Assembly (NCBI GenBank): GCA_963205175.1
Contig: CAUJIW010000196.1
Span: 1-35,888, forward strand
DNA length: 35,888 nt
Direction of reading: 5' to 3'
DNA from: Pseudomonadota bacterium
GTDB lineage: Bacteria > Pseudomonadota > Alphaproteobacteria > Sphingomonadales > Sphingomonadaceae
Positions within the stretch are counted from its first letter, which is position 1; every line of letters begins with the position of its first letter. Of the stretch, positions 1 to 8,520 are shown in pieces. The position numbers and the translations under genes are program-made. A model generated the notes under the pieces. That model was not told the DNA's origin. It saw only the letters and a list, made by a program, of their open reading frames with translations, and ran no database searches.

Positions 1-3
1 CAA

Positions 4-27
4 AGGGCATGACCGTGCCGATGCCCT
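4..27 (-). terminator. Candidate terminator hairpin after valS
   Basis: A 7-bp perfect inverted repeat (AGGGCAT / ATGCCCT, 10-nt loop) starts 6 nt past the valS stop codon. Read on the minus strand, the second arm runs into TTTG, a short T tract. This fits a weak intrinsic terminator, but the stem is short and the T tract minimal, so the call is tentative. Confidence 0.4.
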
Positions 28-32
28 CCCCC

Positions 33-2666
33 TCAGCCCAGCGCGTTGAGCGCCGCGTCGAGCCGGTCGGCCTGGGCGGTGAGTTCGGCGAGCTTCTCGC
101 GCGCGTCCTCCACCACTTCCGGCTTGGCCTTCTCGATGAACTGGGCGTTGCCGAGCCGGCCGGCGATGCCGGCGGCCTCCTTGCGGGCTTTCTCCGCGCT
201 CTTGGCCAGCCGCGCCTTCTCCGCCGCAAGGTCGATCAGGTCGGCGACCGGCAGCACGAACGTCGCCTCGTCCACCACCACCTGGATCGCGCCCTGGGTA
301 TCGACCGGCGCCGTCGACACGCCGGACAGCCGGGCCAGCCGCAACAGCGCCGCCTGATGGCGTTCCAGTCGCGCGGCGGTCTCGGCCGAAGCGCCGGCCA
401 CGTGGGCGCCGATCTGGGCCGACGGCGGCACGTTGAGCTCGGTGCGGGCCGAGCGGATGGCGGAGATCAGCCGCACCAGCCAGTCGACCTCGGCGACGGC
501 GGTCGCGTCCACCACGTCGGCCGGCACCACCGGCCAGCGGGCGGTGATGAGATCGCTCGTCCGGTCCGCCAGCGCGTGCCACAGCTCCTCGGTGAGGAAC
601 GGCATGACCGGGTGGAGCAGCACCAGGATCTGGTCGATCACCCAGCCGGCGACCGCCTGGGTCTCGGCCTTGGCCGGCCCGTCCTCGCCCTGCAGCGCGG
701 GCTTGGACAGCTCGACGTACCAGTCGCAGAAGCTGTTCCACACGAAGCCGTAGAGGGTGTTGGCGATGTCGTCGAAGCGGTAGGCGGCATAGGCTGCCTC
801 CACCTTGGCGACGGTCGCCGCCACCTCGCCGATGATCCAGCGGTTGACGGTCTGGTGGGCTGCCGGCGGCGTGGCCGAGGCCGAGCCGCTGACGCCGTTC
901 ATCTGGCAGAAGCGGGCGGCGTTCCACAGCTTGGTGCCGAAGTTGCGGTAGCCCTGGATGCGGGCCTCCGACAGCTTGATGTCGCGGCCCTGGCTTTCCA
1001 TGGCGCACATGAAGAAGCGCAGCGCGTCGGCGCCGTATTTGTCGATCAGCGTCAGCGGATCGATGACGTTGCCCTTCGACTTCGACATCTTCTGCCCCTT
1101 CTCGTCGCGGACGAGACCGTGGCAGTAGACGGTGTGGAACGGCTCCACCCCCATGAAGTGGATGCCCTGCATCATCATCCGGGCGACCCAGAAGAAGATG
1201 ATGTCGAAGCCGGTGATCAGCACCGAGTTCGGGTAGTGGCGGGCGAGAATCTGGTTGTCCTCCGGCCAGCCCAGCGTGCCGAACGGCCACAGGGCGGACG
1301 AGAACCAGGTGTCGAGCACGTCCTCGTCGCGGCGCAGGGCGATGCCCGCGCCCGCCTGGGCCTGGGCCTCCTCGGCCGTCTCGGCGACGTAGACGTTGCC
1401 GGCGTCGTCGTACCAGGCCGGAATCTGGTGGCCCCACCACAGCTGGCGGGAGACGCACCACGGCTCGATGTTCTCCATCCAGTTATAATAGGTCTTGGAC
1501 CAGGTCTCCGGCACGAACTGGGTGCGGCCCTCGCGCACGGCGGCGATCGCCGGTTCGGCCAGCGTCTTGGCATCGACATACCACTGGTCGGTCAGCCACG
1601 GCTCGATGACGACGCCGGAGCGGTCGCCATAGGGCATCTGGATGGTCTTGGGCTCGATCAGCTCGATCAGGCCCAGCGCCTCAAGGTCGGCGACCACCTT
1701 CTTGCGCGCCTCGAAACGGTCCAGCCCCACATAGTCGGCCGGGATGCCATCGGCGGCAAGAATGCGCGCGTCCGCGTCCAGAATGTTGATATAGCCGATG
1801 TCCTTGTGGCGCTCGTACACCCGCCAGTCGTTGAAGTCGTGCGCCGGGGTGATCTTCACCGCGCCCGACCCCAGCTCCGGATCGGCCCACTCGTCGGCGA
1901 CGATGGGGATCAGCCGGCCGGTGATCGGATGGCGGATCATCTTGCCGACCAGCGCCTGGTAGCGCGCGTCGTCGGGGTGGACGGCAACCGCCGTGTCGCC
2001 CAGCATGGTCTCCGGCCGCGTCGTCGCCACCACGATGTGGCGGGTGGCGTCATCGGCCAGCGGGTAGCGGATGTGGGTGAACGTCCCCTGCACTTCCCGC
2101 ATTTCGACCTCAAGGTCGGAGATCGCGGTCTTCAGCTTGGGGTCCCAGTTCACCAGGCGCTTGGCGCGATAGAGCAGCTTCTGGCGGTAGAGCTCGACGA
2201 ACACCTTGAGCACCGCCTTGGAGAAGCCCTCATCCATGGTGAAGCGCTCGCGGCTCCAGTCGCACGAGGCACCGAGCCGGCGCAGCTGGCCGGTGATGGT
2301 GCCGCCGGACTCTTCCTTCCAGGCCCAGACGCGGGCAAGGAACTGCTCGCGGCCCATGTCGGTGCGCTTGAGACCCTCGGCGTCGAGCTGGCGCTCGACC
2401 ACCATTTGCGTCGCGATGCCGGCATGGTCGACGCCCGGCTGCCACAGCACGTCATAGCCCTTGAGGCGATGGTAGCGCACCAGCACGTCCTGCAGCGTGT
2501 TGTTGAGGGCGTGCCCCATGTGCAGGCTGCCCGTCACGTTGGGCGGCGGGATGACGATGGTGAACACGTCGTCGCCCTTGCCGGTGGGGCGGAACGCGCC
2601 CGACTGTTCCCAGTGGGCGTACCATTTGGCCTCGATAGCCGACGGTTCGTAGGTCTTTTCAAGCAT
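33..2666 (-). CDS. valS: Valyl-tRNA synthetase
   Basis: Cytoplasmic class Ia aminoacyl-tRNA synthetase that charges tRNA-Val using ATP. The 877-aa product has the full architecture. The HIGH-type signature reads HMGH at residues 49-52 after PPPNVTGSL. The CP1 editing domain carries [10 protein letters not shown] (about 215-224), which clears mischarged threonine. KMSKS lies at 526-530, followed by the anticodon-binding region and a C-terminal tRNA-binding coiled coil (about 810-877, rich in A/E/K/R). The ATG at 2666 is chosen over the upstream TTG at 2672 because an AGAGGA ribosome site lies about 7 nt before it and the protein then begins MLEKTYEP as in other ValRS. It is the last gene of the minus-strand run. 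In many alphaproteobacteria it directly follows popZ; here two genes intervene. Confidence 0.98.
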   Translation of the reverse strand: MLEKTYEPSAIEAKWYAHWEQSGAFRPTGKGDDVFTIVIPPPNVTGSLHMGHALNNTLQDVLVRYHRLKGYDVLWQPGVDHAGIATQMVVERQLDAEGLKRTDMGREQFLARVWAWKEESGGTITGQLRRLGASCDWSRERFTMDEGFSKAVLKVFVELYRQKLLYRAKRLVNWDPKLKTAISDLEVEMREVQGTFTHIRYPLADDATRHIVVATTRPETMLGDTAVAVHPDDARYQALVGKMIRHPITGRLIPIVADEWADPELGSGAVKITPAHDFNDWRVYERHKDIGYINILDADARILAADGIPADYVGLDRFEARKKVVADLEALGLIELIEPKTIQMPYGDRSGVVIEPWLTDQWYVDAKTLAEPAIAAVREGRTQFVPETWSKTYYNWMENIEPWCVSRQLWWGHQIPAWYDDAGNVYVAETAEEAQAQAGAGIALRRDEDVLDTWFSSALWPFGTLGWPEDNQILARHYPNSVLITGFDIIFFWVARMMMQGIHFMGVEPFHTVYCHGLVRDEKGQKMSKSKGNVIDPLTLIDKYGADALRFFMCAMESQGRDIKLSEARIQGYRNFGTKLWNAARFCQMNGVSGSASATPPAAHQTVNRWIIGEVAATVAKVEAAYAAYRFDDIANTLYGFVWNSFCDWYVELSKPALQGEDGPAKAETQAVAGWVIDQILVLLHPVMPFLTEELWHALADRTSDLITARWPVVPADVVDATAVAEVDWLVRLISAIRSARTELNVPPSAQIGAHVAGASAETAARLERHQAALLRLARLSGVSTAPVDTQGAIQVVVDEATFVLPVADLIDLAAEKARLAKSAEKARKEAAGIAGRLGNAQFIEKAKPEVVEDAREKLAELTAQADRLDAALNALG

Positions 2667-2747
2667 GTGCAATCCTCTCAGGGTCGCTCCTGTGCCAGAC
2701 TTCGCGCGCGCGGAAAAGGCCGGACGTCACGCCGGGCACCCCGTCGG

Positions 2748-3089
2748 CTACTTCTGGAAGATCAGCACGGCGGCGACGATGATGAGACCGAAGCCCACCG
2801 CCTGCTTCGCCGTCACCGGCTCGCCGAGCCAGACCCAGGAGAACACCGCGAACACGCCCAAGGTGATGATCTCCTGCAACCCCTTGAGCTGCGGCGCGGT
2901 CAGCACCCCGTGGCCGATGCGGTTGGCTGGCACCTGCAGGCAATATTCGAAGAAAGCGATGCCCCACGACACCAGGATCACCAGCCACAAGGCGCTGTGC
3001 TTGAACTTGAGGTGGCCATACCAGGCGATGGTCATGAAGATGTTGGAGGCCAGCAGCAGGCCAGCGGTGGCCCAGACGGCGGATGGCAT
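2748..3089 (-). CDS. DUF486 / DMT-family small membrane protein
   Basis: 113-aa integral inner-membrane protein with four predicted hydrophobic helices, matching the DUF486 family, which is related to small drug/metabolite transporters. The hallmark sequence is visible: FFEYCLQVPANRIGHG followed by TAPQLKGLQEIITL, then a last helix ending in FQK. No substrate is established for this family, so transport is only inferred from the fold. The ATG at 3089 has an AGAGG site 5 nt upstream. The gene sits between the secreted S9 peptidase and valS on the same strand. The hairpin at 3183-3215 separates it from the peptidase, so it may have its own promoter. Confidence 0.85.
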   Translation of the reverse strand: MPSAVWATAGLLLASNIFMTIAWYGHLKFKHSALWLVILVSWGIAFFEYCLQVPANRIGHGVLTAPQLKGLQEIITLGVFAVFSWVWLGEPVTAKQAVGFGLIIVAAVLIFQK

Positions 3090-3182
3090 GGGGAACCTCT
3101 CGCGGAGACGGGTCGGCAGCGCCCGTGCCCGATTTCAAGCGCCTCGCGATAGCCTTGGCAAGCGCCGTCTGAGCGGCTGGCT

Positions 3183-3215
3183 CCGCCCGGGTGGCGGCGT
3201 GCCGCGCCCGGGCGG
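3183..3215 (-). terminator. Strong GC hairpin after the S9 peptidase gene
   Basis: A perfect 9-bp stem (CCGCCCGGG at 3183-3191 with CCCGGGCGG at 3207-3215) encloses a second small stem (GCGG/CCGC). It starts 12 nt past the peptidase stop codon. There is no T tract, so it may pause or protect the 3' end rather than be a classical intrinsic terminator. Confidence 0.45.
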
Positions 3216-3226
3216 ATCAGGTGAGG

Positions 3227-5296
3227 CTAACGGGTCCAGCGGTTGAGCCAGGCCAGCACTTCCTCGTACCACTGGATTGAGTTGGCGGGCTTCAGGATCC
3301 AGTGGTTCTCGTCGGGGTAGACCAGCAGCCGGCTCGGGATGTCGCGCCGCTGCAATGCCGTGAAGGTGGCGATGCCCTCCTCGAACGGCACCCGGAAGTC
3401 CTGCTGGCCGTGGATGACCAGCGTCGGCGTTTTCCAGCGGTCGACGAAGTGGACCGGGTTGTGCTTCTCGTAGTTGGCGGGGACTTCGTAATAGGCGCCG
3501 CCATGCTCCCATTCATTGAACCACAGCTCCTCGGTGGCATAGGCCATGTGGCGGGCGTCCAGAATGCCGGCGTGGTTGACGAGACAGCGGAAGCCGTCGG
3601 GCCACTGGCCGGCGATCCAGTTCATCATGTAGCCACCGTAGGAACCACCCAGCGCGCAGGCCCGATCGCCATCGATCCAGTCATGCCTGGCGAGCGCCGC
3701 CGCCAGCCCCTTGCGCAGGTCTTCCAGTGGCTTGCCGCCCCAGTCCTGGGTGATGGAATCGGTGAACGCCTGGCCGTAGCCAACCGAACCGTGGAAATCG
3801 ACGAACAGCACCGCGTAGCCGGCCCCGGCCAGCACCTGGGCGTTCCAGCGGTAGTGCCACTGGTTCGACAGGGTGGACTGCGGCCCGCCATGGACGACGA
3901 AGGCCAGCGGATAGCGCTTGCCGGCCTCGAAACCCGCCGGCTTGACCAGGAAGGCATGCACCGGCTCATCGTTCCAGCCCTTGAAGGTGAAGGTCTCGGC
4001 GCGGCCCAGCGCCCGCCCGGCAAGCAGTGCGGCGTTGACCGCCGTCAGCGGCCGGGTCCTGCCGCCTTCCAGCACATGGAGGTCGGCCGGCGCGTCCAGG
4101 CCGTGGCGGACGTAGACCACACGTTTGCCGGCCTCGGTGAAGCCGTCGATGCTGCCGCCACTCACCAGCACGGCGACACGGCCGGTGGCGGCCTCGACGC
4201 GCACCAGCGGCACATTGCCCTCGTCATTGGTGGTCGCCAGCAGCGACTTGCCGTCGGCGGCCCACTCGAAACTGTTGACCGACCGGTCCCAGCCCTTGGT
4301 CAGCGCCCGGGTCCGGCCCGACTTCAGGTCGCGCAGCATCAGCACCAGCCGGTCGGCCTCGAAACCGGGGCGCGCCATGGCGACCCAGGCCAGCGTCCGC
4401 CCGTCCGGCGACACCCGTGGCAGACTGTCGGTGGCGTCGTTGGCGTCGGTCAGATTGACCGCCGGCGCCGAGCCATCGGCGGGAGCCGCGAAAATGTCGA
4501 GGTTGGTCGACAGCGCCTCGATGCGGCCCGCTTCGCGCAGCGCGAAGTACAACGTGCGGCCATCGGGCGAGAAGCTGATCTCCTCGGCCCCGCCATGGGG
4601 CTTCGACGGCGTGTCGCCCACCAGTTTGCCGGCGATGTCGGCGACGGCGCCCGTCACCTTGCCGTCGGCACCCAGCGCCGCGGTGAACAGGCGAGACCGG
4701 GTGCCATCCGCCCAGCTATCCCAGTGACGCACGAACAGCTGGTCGTGCGCGTGCCCGCTCGTCTTGGCCGCCGCGCGCGCGTCCAGCCGGGCCTTGGTGC
4801 AGGCGAGGTCGGCGCCGCAGTCGGGGAAGGCATCGGCCCAGAAGGCCAGCCGGTCGCCGGCGGGCGACAGATGGAAGCCGCCCAGCGCCAGCGGCAGGTC
4901 GGTGACCTGGGTCAGCCCCTGCCCGTCGGCGCCGACGCGCCAGACCTGGGCTGAACCGCTGCGCCCCGAGAGGAAATAGACCCAGCGACCGTCAGCGCTC
5001 CACTGCGGCTGGCTGTCGTTGGCGGGATCGGCGGCCAGTCGACGCGGCGACGCGGTGCGCGCGCCAAGGTCGAGCACGAACAGGTCGGTGCGGCCCTTGT
5101 TCGCCGCGATGTCGGTTTCCCGCTGGACGAACACCAGGGTGCGCCCGTCGGGCGATGCCTGCGGGTCGCTGACCCGGTTGAGCACGTTGAGGTCGGTCGG
5201 GCTCAGCCCCGGCAGGGCCATGGCGGGCATGGCCGCCAGCAGCGCCGAGAGCGCCATCACGATCAGTCCGACAATCCGCCGCCAAACAATAATCAT
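3227..5296 (-). CDS. Secreted S9-family (prolyl oligopeptidase / acylaminoacyl-peptidase type) serine peptidase
   Basis: 689-aa exopeptidase or oligopeptidase of the S9 clan. An N-terminal signal peptide (about residues 1-27, ending AMPAMA) predicts periplasmic location. Next comes a beta-propeller with repeated SPDGR-type strands (about 45-410), which gates access to the active site, and then the alpha/beta-hydrolase domain. The catalytic triad is readable: Ser552 in GGSYGGYM, Asp633 in GQQDFRVP and His665 in DENHW. The ATG at 5296 is preferred over the one at 5305 because the GGGGAGA site is 8 nt from the former and abuts the latter. It is a dipeptidyl-peptidase-like or acylaminoacyl-peptidase-like enzyme; substrate specificity cannot be read from sequence. 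It lies between popZ and the DUF486 gene. Confidence 0.93.
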   Translation of the reverse strand: MIIVWRRIVGLIVMALSALLAAMPAMALPGLSPTDLNVLNRVSDPQASPDGRTLVFVQRETDIAANKGRTDLFVLDLGARTASPRRLAADPANDSQPQWSADGRWVYFLSGRSGSAQVWRVGADGQGLTQVTDLPLALGGFHLSPAGDRLAFWADAFPDCGADLACTKARLDARAAAKTSGHAHDQLFVRHWDSWADGTRSRLFTAALGADGKVTGAVADIAGKLVGDTPSKPHGGAEEISFSPDGRTLYFALREAGRIEALSTNLDIFAAPADGSAPAVNLTDANDATDSLPRVSPDGRTLAWVAMARPGFEADRLVLMLRDLKSGRTRALTKGWDRSVNSFEWAADGKSLLATTNDEGNVPLVRVEAATGRVAVLVSGGSIDGFTEAGKRVVYVRHGLDAPADLHVLEGGRTRPLTAVNAALLAGRALGRAETFTFKGWNDEPVHAFLVKPAGFEAGKRYPLAFVVHGGPQSTLSNQWHYRWNAQVLAGAGYAVLFVDFHGSVGYGQAFTDSITQDWGGKPLEDLRKGLAAALARHDWIDGDRACALGGSYGGYMMNWIAGQWPDGFRCLVNHAGILDARHMAYATEELWFNEWEHGGAYYEVPANYEKHNPVHFVDRWKTPTLVIHGQQDFRVPFEEGIATFTALQRRDIPSRLLVYPDENHWILKPANSIQWYEEVLAWLNRWTR

Positions 5297-5400
5297 GCGC
5301 AACATCTCCCCGCGCGACTCACTTCGACGGGGACCATATCGCGACGATGGCGTGTAGGACAGCGCCGCGGCGGATTCAGGCTAATATTATGTCGCGAATG

Positions 5401-5916
5401 TTACTTGGCGCGGCCGGAGATGCGGGCGATCTCGCGGGAGACCATCTGTTCGACCATGTCGGGCAGATGCGCGTCCAGCCATTCCTTCAGCATCGGGCGC
5501 AGCATCTCGCGCACCAGACCGTCGAGTGTGTTCTCGGCGCCCGGATAGCTGCGCACCAGCAGGCCCGACAGCGACGACAGCGACTGCGAGGCAACCTCGA
5601 CCGTCGATTCCGACACCAGCGCCTCCTCGGGCGCCCGGCTGACCGGCGTCGCGCGCGGTGGCGCCACTGGCGCGGCCGGTGGTGTCAGCGAGTCGGTGAG
5701 TTCAAGTACGTCGTTGCTCTCCTCGTCGAAGAACACCGAATCCTCGTCGTCCTCCAGCGCGGCGGCCTGGGCCTCGATGTCCTCGGGCGTCTCTTCCTCG
5801 ATCGCCGGTGCCGGCGCCGCGGCCTCGGCGCCGGCCTCGCCTTCCTCGGAGATGATGCGCCGGATGGAAGCGAGGATCTCCTCCATCGTCGGCTCTTTCG
5901 ATTCGGCCGTGCTCAC
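5401..5916 (-). CDS. popZ: PopZ-type polar organising protein (DUF2497)
   Basis: 171-aa intrinsically disordered scaffold. In Caulobacter, PopZ self-assembles at cell poles and anchors the ParB-bound origin and polarity factors. The three-part layout is intact: an N-terminal helix carrying EPTMEEILASIRRIISEE (about residues 8-25); a Pro/Ala/Glu/Asp-rich acidic linker (about 26-110); and a C-terminal oligomerisation region with LVREMLRPMLKEWLDAHLP and VEQMVSREIARISGRAK. The start is a GTG at 5916 with a GGGAGAG site 6 nt upstream. It follows tolC by 54 nt on the same strand. Its length is close to that of the Caulobacter protein, and the linker is strongly acidic, as expected. Confidence 0.92.
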   Translation of the reverse strand: MSTAESKEPTMEEILASIRRIISEEGEAGAEAAAPAPAIEEETPEDIEAQAAALEDDEDSVFFDEESNDVLELTDSLTPPAAPVAPPRATPVSRAPEEALVSESTVEVASQSLSSLSGLLVRSYPGAENTLDGLVREMLRPMLKEWLDAHLPDMVEQMVSREIARISGRAK

Positions 5917-5970
5917 GGTCGTCTCTCCCTTTTCATCCCTCCGGCGTGGTTGCCGACGTCAGTGGCGGTT

Positions 5971-7326
5971 TCAGTTCTGCCCTTCCCAACCGAATAACCG
6001 CCATTTGCTCTTCTTATAGTGCTCGGCCGGATCGTAAATGTCGACCGACAACGCGAGTTCGCGCGCGCCCAGCCGGCCGATCGCGCCCAGCAGGGCATAG
6101 GCGGCCACCACCTCGTTGCGCTCCGCCGTCACCAGCTCGGAGCGGGCGACCAGCAACTCCTGTTCGGCGTTGAGCACTTCCAGAATGGTGCGCGAGCCGA
6201 CTTCCTGTTCCTGCTTGACGCCTTCCAGCGCGATCTCGTTGGCCGTCACCGCCGAGCGGGCCGACGTGATGGTCGAGCGGGCGGTGCGCAGGCCCTCCCA
6301 GGCATTGCGAACACCCTCGACCACCTGGCGTTCGGCCGAGGCGATCTCCAGCATCCGCTGGCTGCGGACCTGCTGGGCACGGCGTACCGACGCATATTCG
6401 GCGCCGGCCTGGTAGAGCGGCACGGTCAGGGTCAGCCCTACCGTCGAGGTCACCCGGTCATCGTCGATGGTGGTGACGGCGGCGGTGGTGTCGTTCTTGC
6501 GGTAGGACAGGCCAAGATTGGCGGACAACGAGGGGAGTACGGCGCCCTTGGCGACCGCGACATTATGACCGGCGGCCTGCTCGGTGTAGCGGGCGGCCAG
6601 CGCGACCGGGCTTTCCTTCAGCGCGACCTCGATCGCCTCGTCCACGGTTGCCGGCAGGGCCGGCAGCTGCCCCGGCTTGCCAAGCGTGCCGGGTGCCTGG
6701 CCAATGACGCGGCGATAGGCCTCGCGGCTGGCGGTCAGGTTGCCTTCGGCGGCAATGCGGGCACTGACAGCCGACGACAGGCGGGCCTCCGACTGGGCGA
6801 CGTCGGTGCGGGTCAGTTCGCCGACCTCGAAACGGTCCCGGCTGGCCTGGAGCTGCCGCTGCAGCACCTCGACGTTGTTCTGGTTGAGCCGCAGCACTTC
6901 CTCGTCGCGCACCACGTCCATGTAGGCCGCAACGGCGTCACGCAGCACCGAGATTTCGCTGAAGCGCAGTGATTCGCGCCCCGCGAGCACGGCGGCATCG
7001 GCGGCCTTGACGCTGTTCACGGTCCGCAGGCCGCTGAACAGCGACTGCGACAGCTGGCCGCTTACCGACTTGGTGGTGGCGGCGTCGGTGCCATCATCGA
7101 CGTCGGTCCGGGTGATCGCGCTGGTGACGCCGATGTCCGGCCGGTAGCCGGAAACCGCCGACGCCACGTCCTCGTCGACCGCCCGCAGGGCCGCTCGCTG
7201 GGCGGCGAGGTCGGGATTGCTCGAATAGGCAAGGCCAAGGGCCTCCTCCAGGGTTTCAGCGCCGGCCGTGCCGCCTGTCAGCGCGGCGGCGACCGTCGTC
7301 AGGAGGATGAGTCTGCGTATCGTCAT
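5971..7326 (-). CDS. tolC: TolC-family outer-membrane efflux/secretion channel
   Basis: 451-aa outer-membrane channel subunit, expected to trimerise and serve type I secretion or RND efflux. The Sec signal peptide (MTIRRLILLTT...TAGA) ends near residue 23, and the mature protein starts ETLEEALGLAYSSNPDL, the typical first helix. Two duplicated OEP repeats follow, with long helices (about 60-230 and 260-430) and beta strands. The conserved VPLYQAG and the late helix reading ILEVLNAEQELLVARSEL are both present. The ATG at 7326 has an AAGGA site 6 nt upstream; the in-frame TTG at 7341 has no comparable site. It lies 55 nt downstream of the Pcm-like gene and 54 nt upstream of popZ, an arrangement recurrent in alphaproteobacteria. 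No inner-membrane partner is nearby. Confidence 0.95.
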   Translation of the reverse strand: MTIRRLILLTTVAAALTGGTAGAETLEEALGLAYSSNPDLAAQRAALRAVDEDVASAVSGYRPDIGVTSAITRTDVDDGTDAATTKSVSGQLSQSLFSGLRTVNSVKAADAAVLAGRESLRFSEISVLRDAVAAYMDVVRDEEVLRLNQNNVEVLQRQLQASRDRFEVGELTRTDVAQSEARLSSAVSARIAAEGNLTASREAYRRVIGQAPGTLGKPGQLPALPATVDEAIEVALKESPVALAARYTEQAAGHNVAVAKGAVLPSLSANLGLSYRKNDTTAAVTTIDDDRVTSTVGLTLTVPLYQAGAEYASVRRAQQVRSQRMLEIASAERQVVEGVRNAWEGLRTARSTITSARSAVTANEIALEGVKQEQEVGSRTILEVLNAEQELLVARSELVTAERNEVVAAYALLGAIGRLGARELALSVDIYDPAEHYKKSKWRLFGWEGQN

Positions 7327-7343
7327 GAGGGATCCTTGCACCC

Positions 7344-7360
7344 GCGCTGATGCGCAGCGC
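7344..7360 (-). other. Intercistronic hairpin between the pcm-like gene and tolC
   Basis: A perfect 6-bp inverted repeat (GCGCTG/CAGCGC) with a 5-nt loop sits in the 55-nt gap upstream of tolC. It is short and has no T tract. It could modulate readthrough or mRNA stability. Confidence 0.3.
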
Positions 7361-7381
7361 CATTCAACAGATAGATGGTTT

Positions 7382-8029
7382 CTAGAACGTAAAGGACGCC
7401 GGCCGGCCGAAGCCCGGCAGCGGCTGCACCTGAGCGTCCATAAAGGGCATTACGCCAAACCCGGTCCCGGACCTTCGGCCGACCACGCCCCTGCCAACGC
7501 CATGATCGTTGATGACCGTGACAAGACGACCATTGCCCGACAGCTGTTCGACGAGCGCGTCGGGAATGAAGTCCACCGCGCCCTCGATGACAATGAGGTC
7601 GTAAGGGCCGTCGGCGGCGGCGCCTTGCGTCAGCGCGCCTTCAACCAGCTTGACGTTGCCCAGCGCCGCAAGCTGCTGGCGCGCCGTTGCCGCAAGCGCC
7701 GCGTCCTGCTCCAGCGCCACCACCTGACCGGCGACACGCGCCAGGATGGCCGCGCTGTAACCGGTGCCGGCGCCGACAATCAGCACCTTGTCCCGCGGCT
7801 GGACCTCTGCCTCGTCCAGCAGCCGGCCGAACACCATCGGCTCCATCAGGAAGCGGCCACCACCGAGTGGCAGATCCTCGTCGATGTAGGCGAAGGCGCG
7901 GCGCGTTTCGGGGACAAATGTTTCCCGCGGAATGGCGCGCAGGGCGGCGACCAGGCGTTCATCGGCGACGCGGTTGGTCCGCAACTGACCGGCGACCATG
8001 TTGGCCCTGAGCTGTTCGGCTGTCGGCAT
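7382..8029 (-). CDS. Protein-L-isoaspartate O-methyltransferase-like SAM methyltransferase
   Basis: 215-aa cytoplasmic protein with the PCMT fold. The N-terminal MVAGQLRTNRVADERLVAAL, the FVPE...AYIDEDLPL segment and SAM motif I (VLIVGAGTGYSAAILA, about residues 83-98) are clear. Classical Pcm enzymes repair isoaspartate. Here, however, the catalytic TISQP-type segment before motif I is replaced by GGGRFLMEPMVFG, so the active-site Ser/Thr is not evident. It belongs to the variant often found upstream of tolC in alphaproteobacteria, and isoaspartyl activity should not be assumed. It is the first gene of the run pcm-tolC-popZ, 25 nt downstream of a predicted transcription start. The ATG at 8029 has only a weak ribosome site. 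Confidence 0.85.
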   Translation of the reverse strand: MPTAEQLRANMVAGQLRTNRVADERLVAALRAIPRETFVPETRRAFAYIDEDLPLGGGRFLMEPMVFGRLLDEAEVQPRDKVLIVGAGTGYSAAILARVAGQVVALEQDAALAATARQQLAALGNVKLVEGALTQGAAADGPYDLIVIEGAVDFIPDALVEQLSGNGRLVTVINDHGVGRGVVGRRSGTGFGVMPFMDAQVQPLPGFGRPASFTF

Positions 8030-8060
8030 CGTTCGTTATCCATGCTGCTGAGTCCAAGGG

Positions 8061-8090
8061 CTTATAGTGCAGTGCGGTGAAGACTGGCAA
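8061..8090 (-). promoter_or_regulatory. Predicted sigma70-type promoter for pcm-tolC-popZ
   Basis: On the minus strand a -35 TTGCCA (8085-8090) is separated by 18 nt from a -10 TATAAG (8061-8066). The expected start near 8054 leaves a leader of about 25 nt before the ATG. The match is by eye only. Confidence 0.5.
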
Positions 8091-8156
8091 CTGATCCCGC
8101 GTCCAACATCGCTGCCTGCGACGTCACGCAACAGGTTGCCATTGTATCAGCCCCCG

Positions 8157-8185
8157 TTGCACCGGCTGTGGTGACCTGCTAAGAG
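8157..8185 (+). promoter_or_regulatory. Predicted promoter of tRNA-Cys
   Basis: A -35 TTGCAC (8157-8162), a 17-nt spacer and a -10 TAAGAG (8180-8185) place the transcription start near 8192, 18 nt before the mature tRNA 5' end. A -35 match plus ideal spacing supports it; the -10 is imperfect. Confidence 0.45.
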
Positions 8186-8209
8186 CCGGCCTCTCGACGC
8201 GCACCCAGG

Positions 8210-8283
8210 GGCCCGATGGCGGAGTGGTGACGCAGCGGACTGCAAATCCGTGCACGCCGGTTCGATTCCGGCTCGGGCCTCCA
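8210..8283 (+). tRNA. tRNA-Cys (anticodon GCA)
   Basis: A 74-nt cloverleaf can be folded by hand. The 7-bp acceptor stem is GGCCCGA (8210-8216) with TCGGGCC (8273-8279). The anticodon stem GCGGA/TCCGT encloses loop CTGCAAA, with GCA at 8242-8244 reading UGC/UGU. The T arm GCCGG-TTCGATT-CCGGC is standard. The discriminator base is T (U73), the main identity element of tRNA-Cys, and the CCA end is encoded at 8281-8283. Confidence 0.97.
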
Positions 8284-8335
8284 TTTAACCACCTGGTGAT
8301 CGGCTCAGGGCCGGGGCGGTCGTTCAGCATCAGGC

Positions 8336-8367
8336 AATGCCAGGGCCTGCCAATGTCAGGGCCTGCC
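8336..8367. repeat. Two tandem 16-nt direct repeats
   Basis: AATGCCAGGGCCTGCC (8336-8351) is followed immediately by AATGTCAGGGCCTGCC (8352-8367), 15 of 16 bases identical. They lie in the 272-nt convergent gap between tRNA-Cys and the end of the iron operon. I see no gene there apart from repeats. Confidence 0.85.
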
Positions 8368-8469
8368 GACATCGGCAAGTGCCCGCCTCCTCCCTTGCCG
8401 ACGACATCTGCACGGCTTGGCACGCTGGCGGATCGCCCGGTTGCCGTCCGACGGAAACGTCGGTCAGCC

Positions 8470-8520
8470 GCTGCTCAGGACGCGCCACTGCTCAGGGCGT
8501 GCCGCTGCTCAGGACGTGCC
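8470..8520. repeat. Three tandem 17-nt direct repeats
   Basis: Three head-to-tail 17-mers occupy 8470-8486, 8487-8503 and 8504-8520, with consensus GCTGCTCAGGACGTGCC. Copies 1 and 3 differ at one base, and copy 2 differs from copy 3 at two bases. An inverted copy follows at 8534-8548. The array sits just past the stop of the PepSY gene, the last gene of the iron operon. Confidence 0.9.

Noticed and set aside
9..3152. A 1047-codon open frame on the plus strand opposite valS and the DUF486 gene
   Set aside because: The translation is a run of His, Arg, Gly and Asp with no domain, and the opposite strand encodes a full valyl-tRNA synthetase. Long antisense frames are expected in GC-rich coding DNA.
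3302..4954. A 550-codon plus-strand frame opposite the S9 peptidase
   Set aside because: Low-complexity Arg/Gly/Gln-rich sequence with no ribosome site; the peptidase on the other strand has a signal peptide and catalytic triad.
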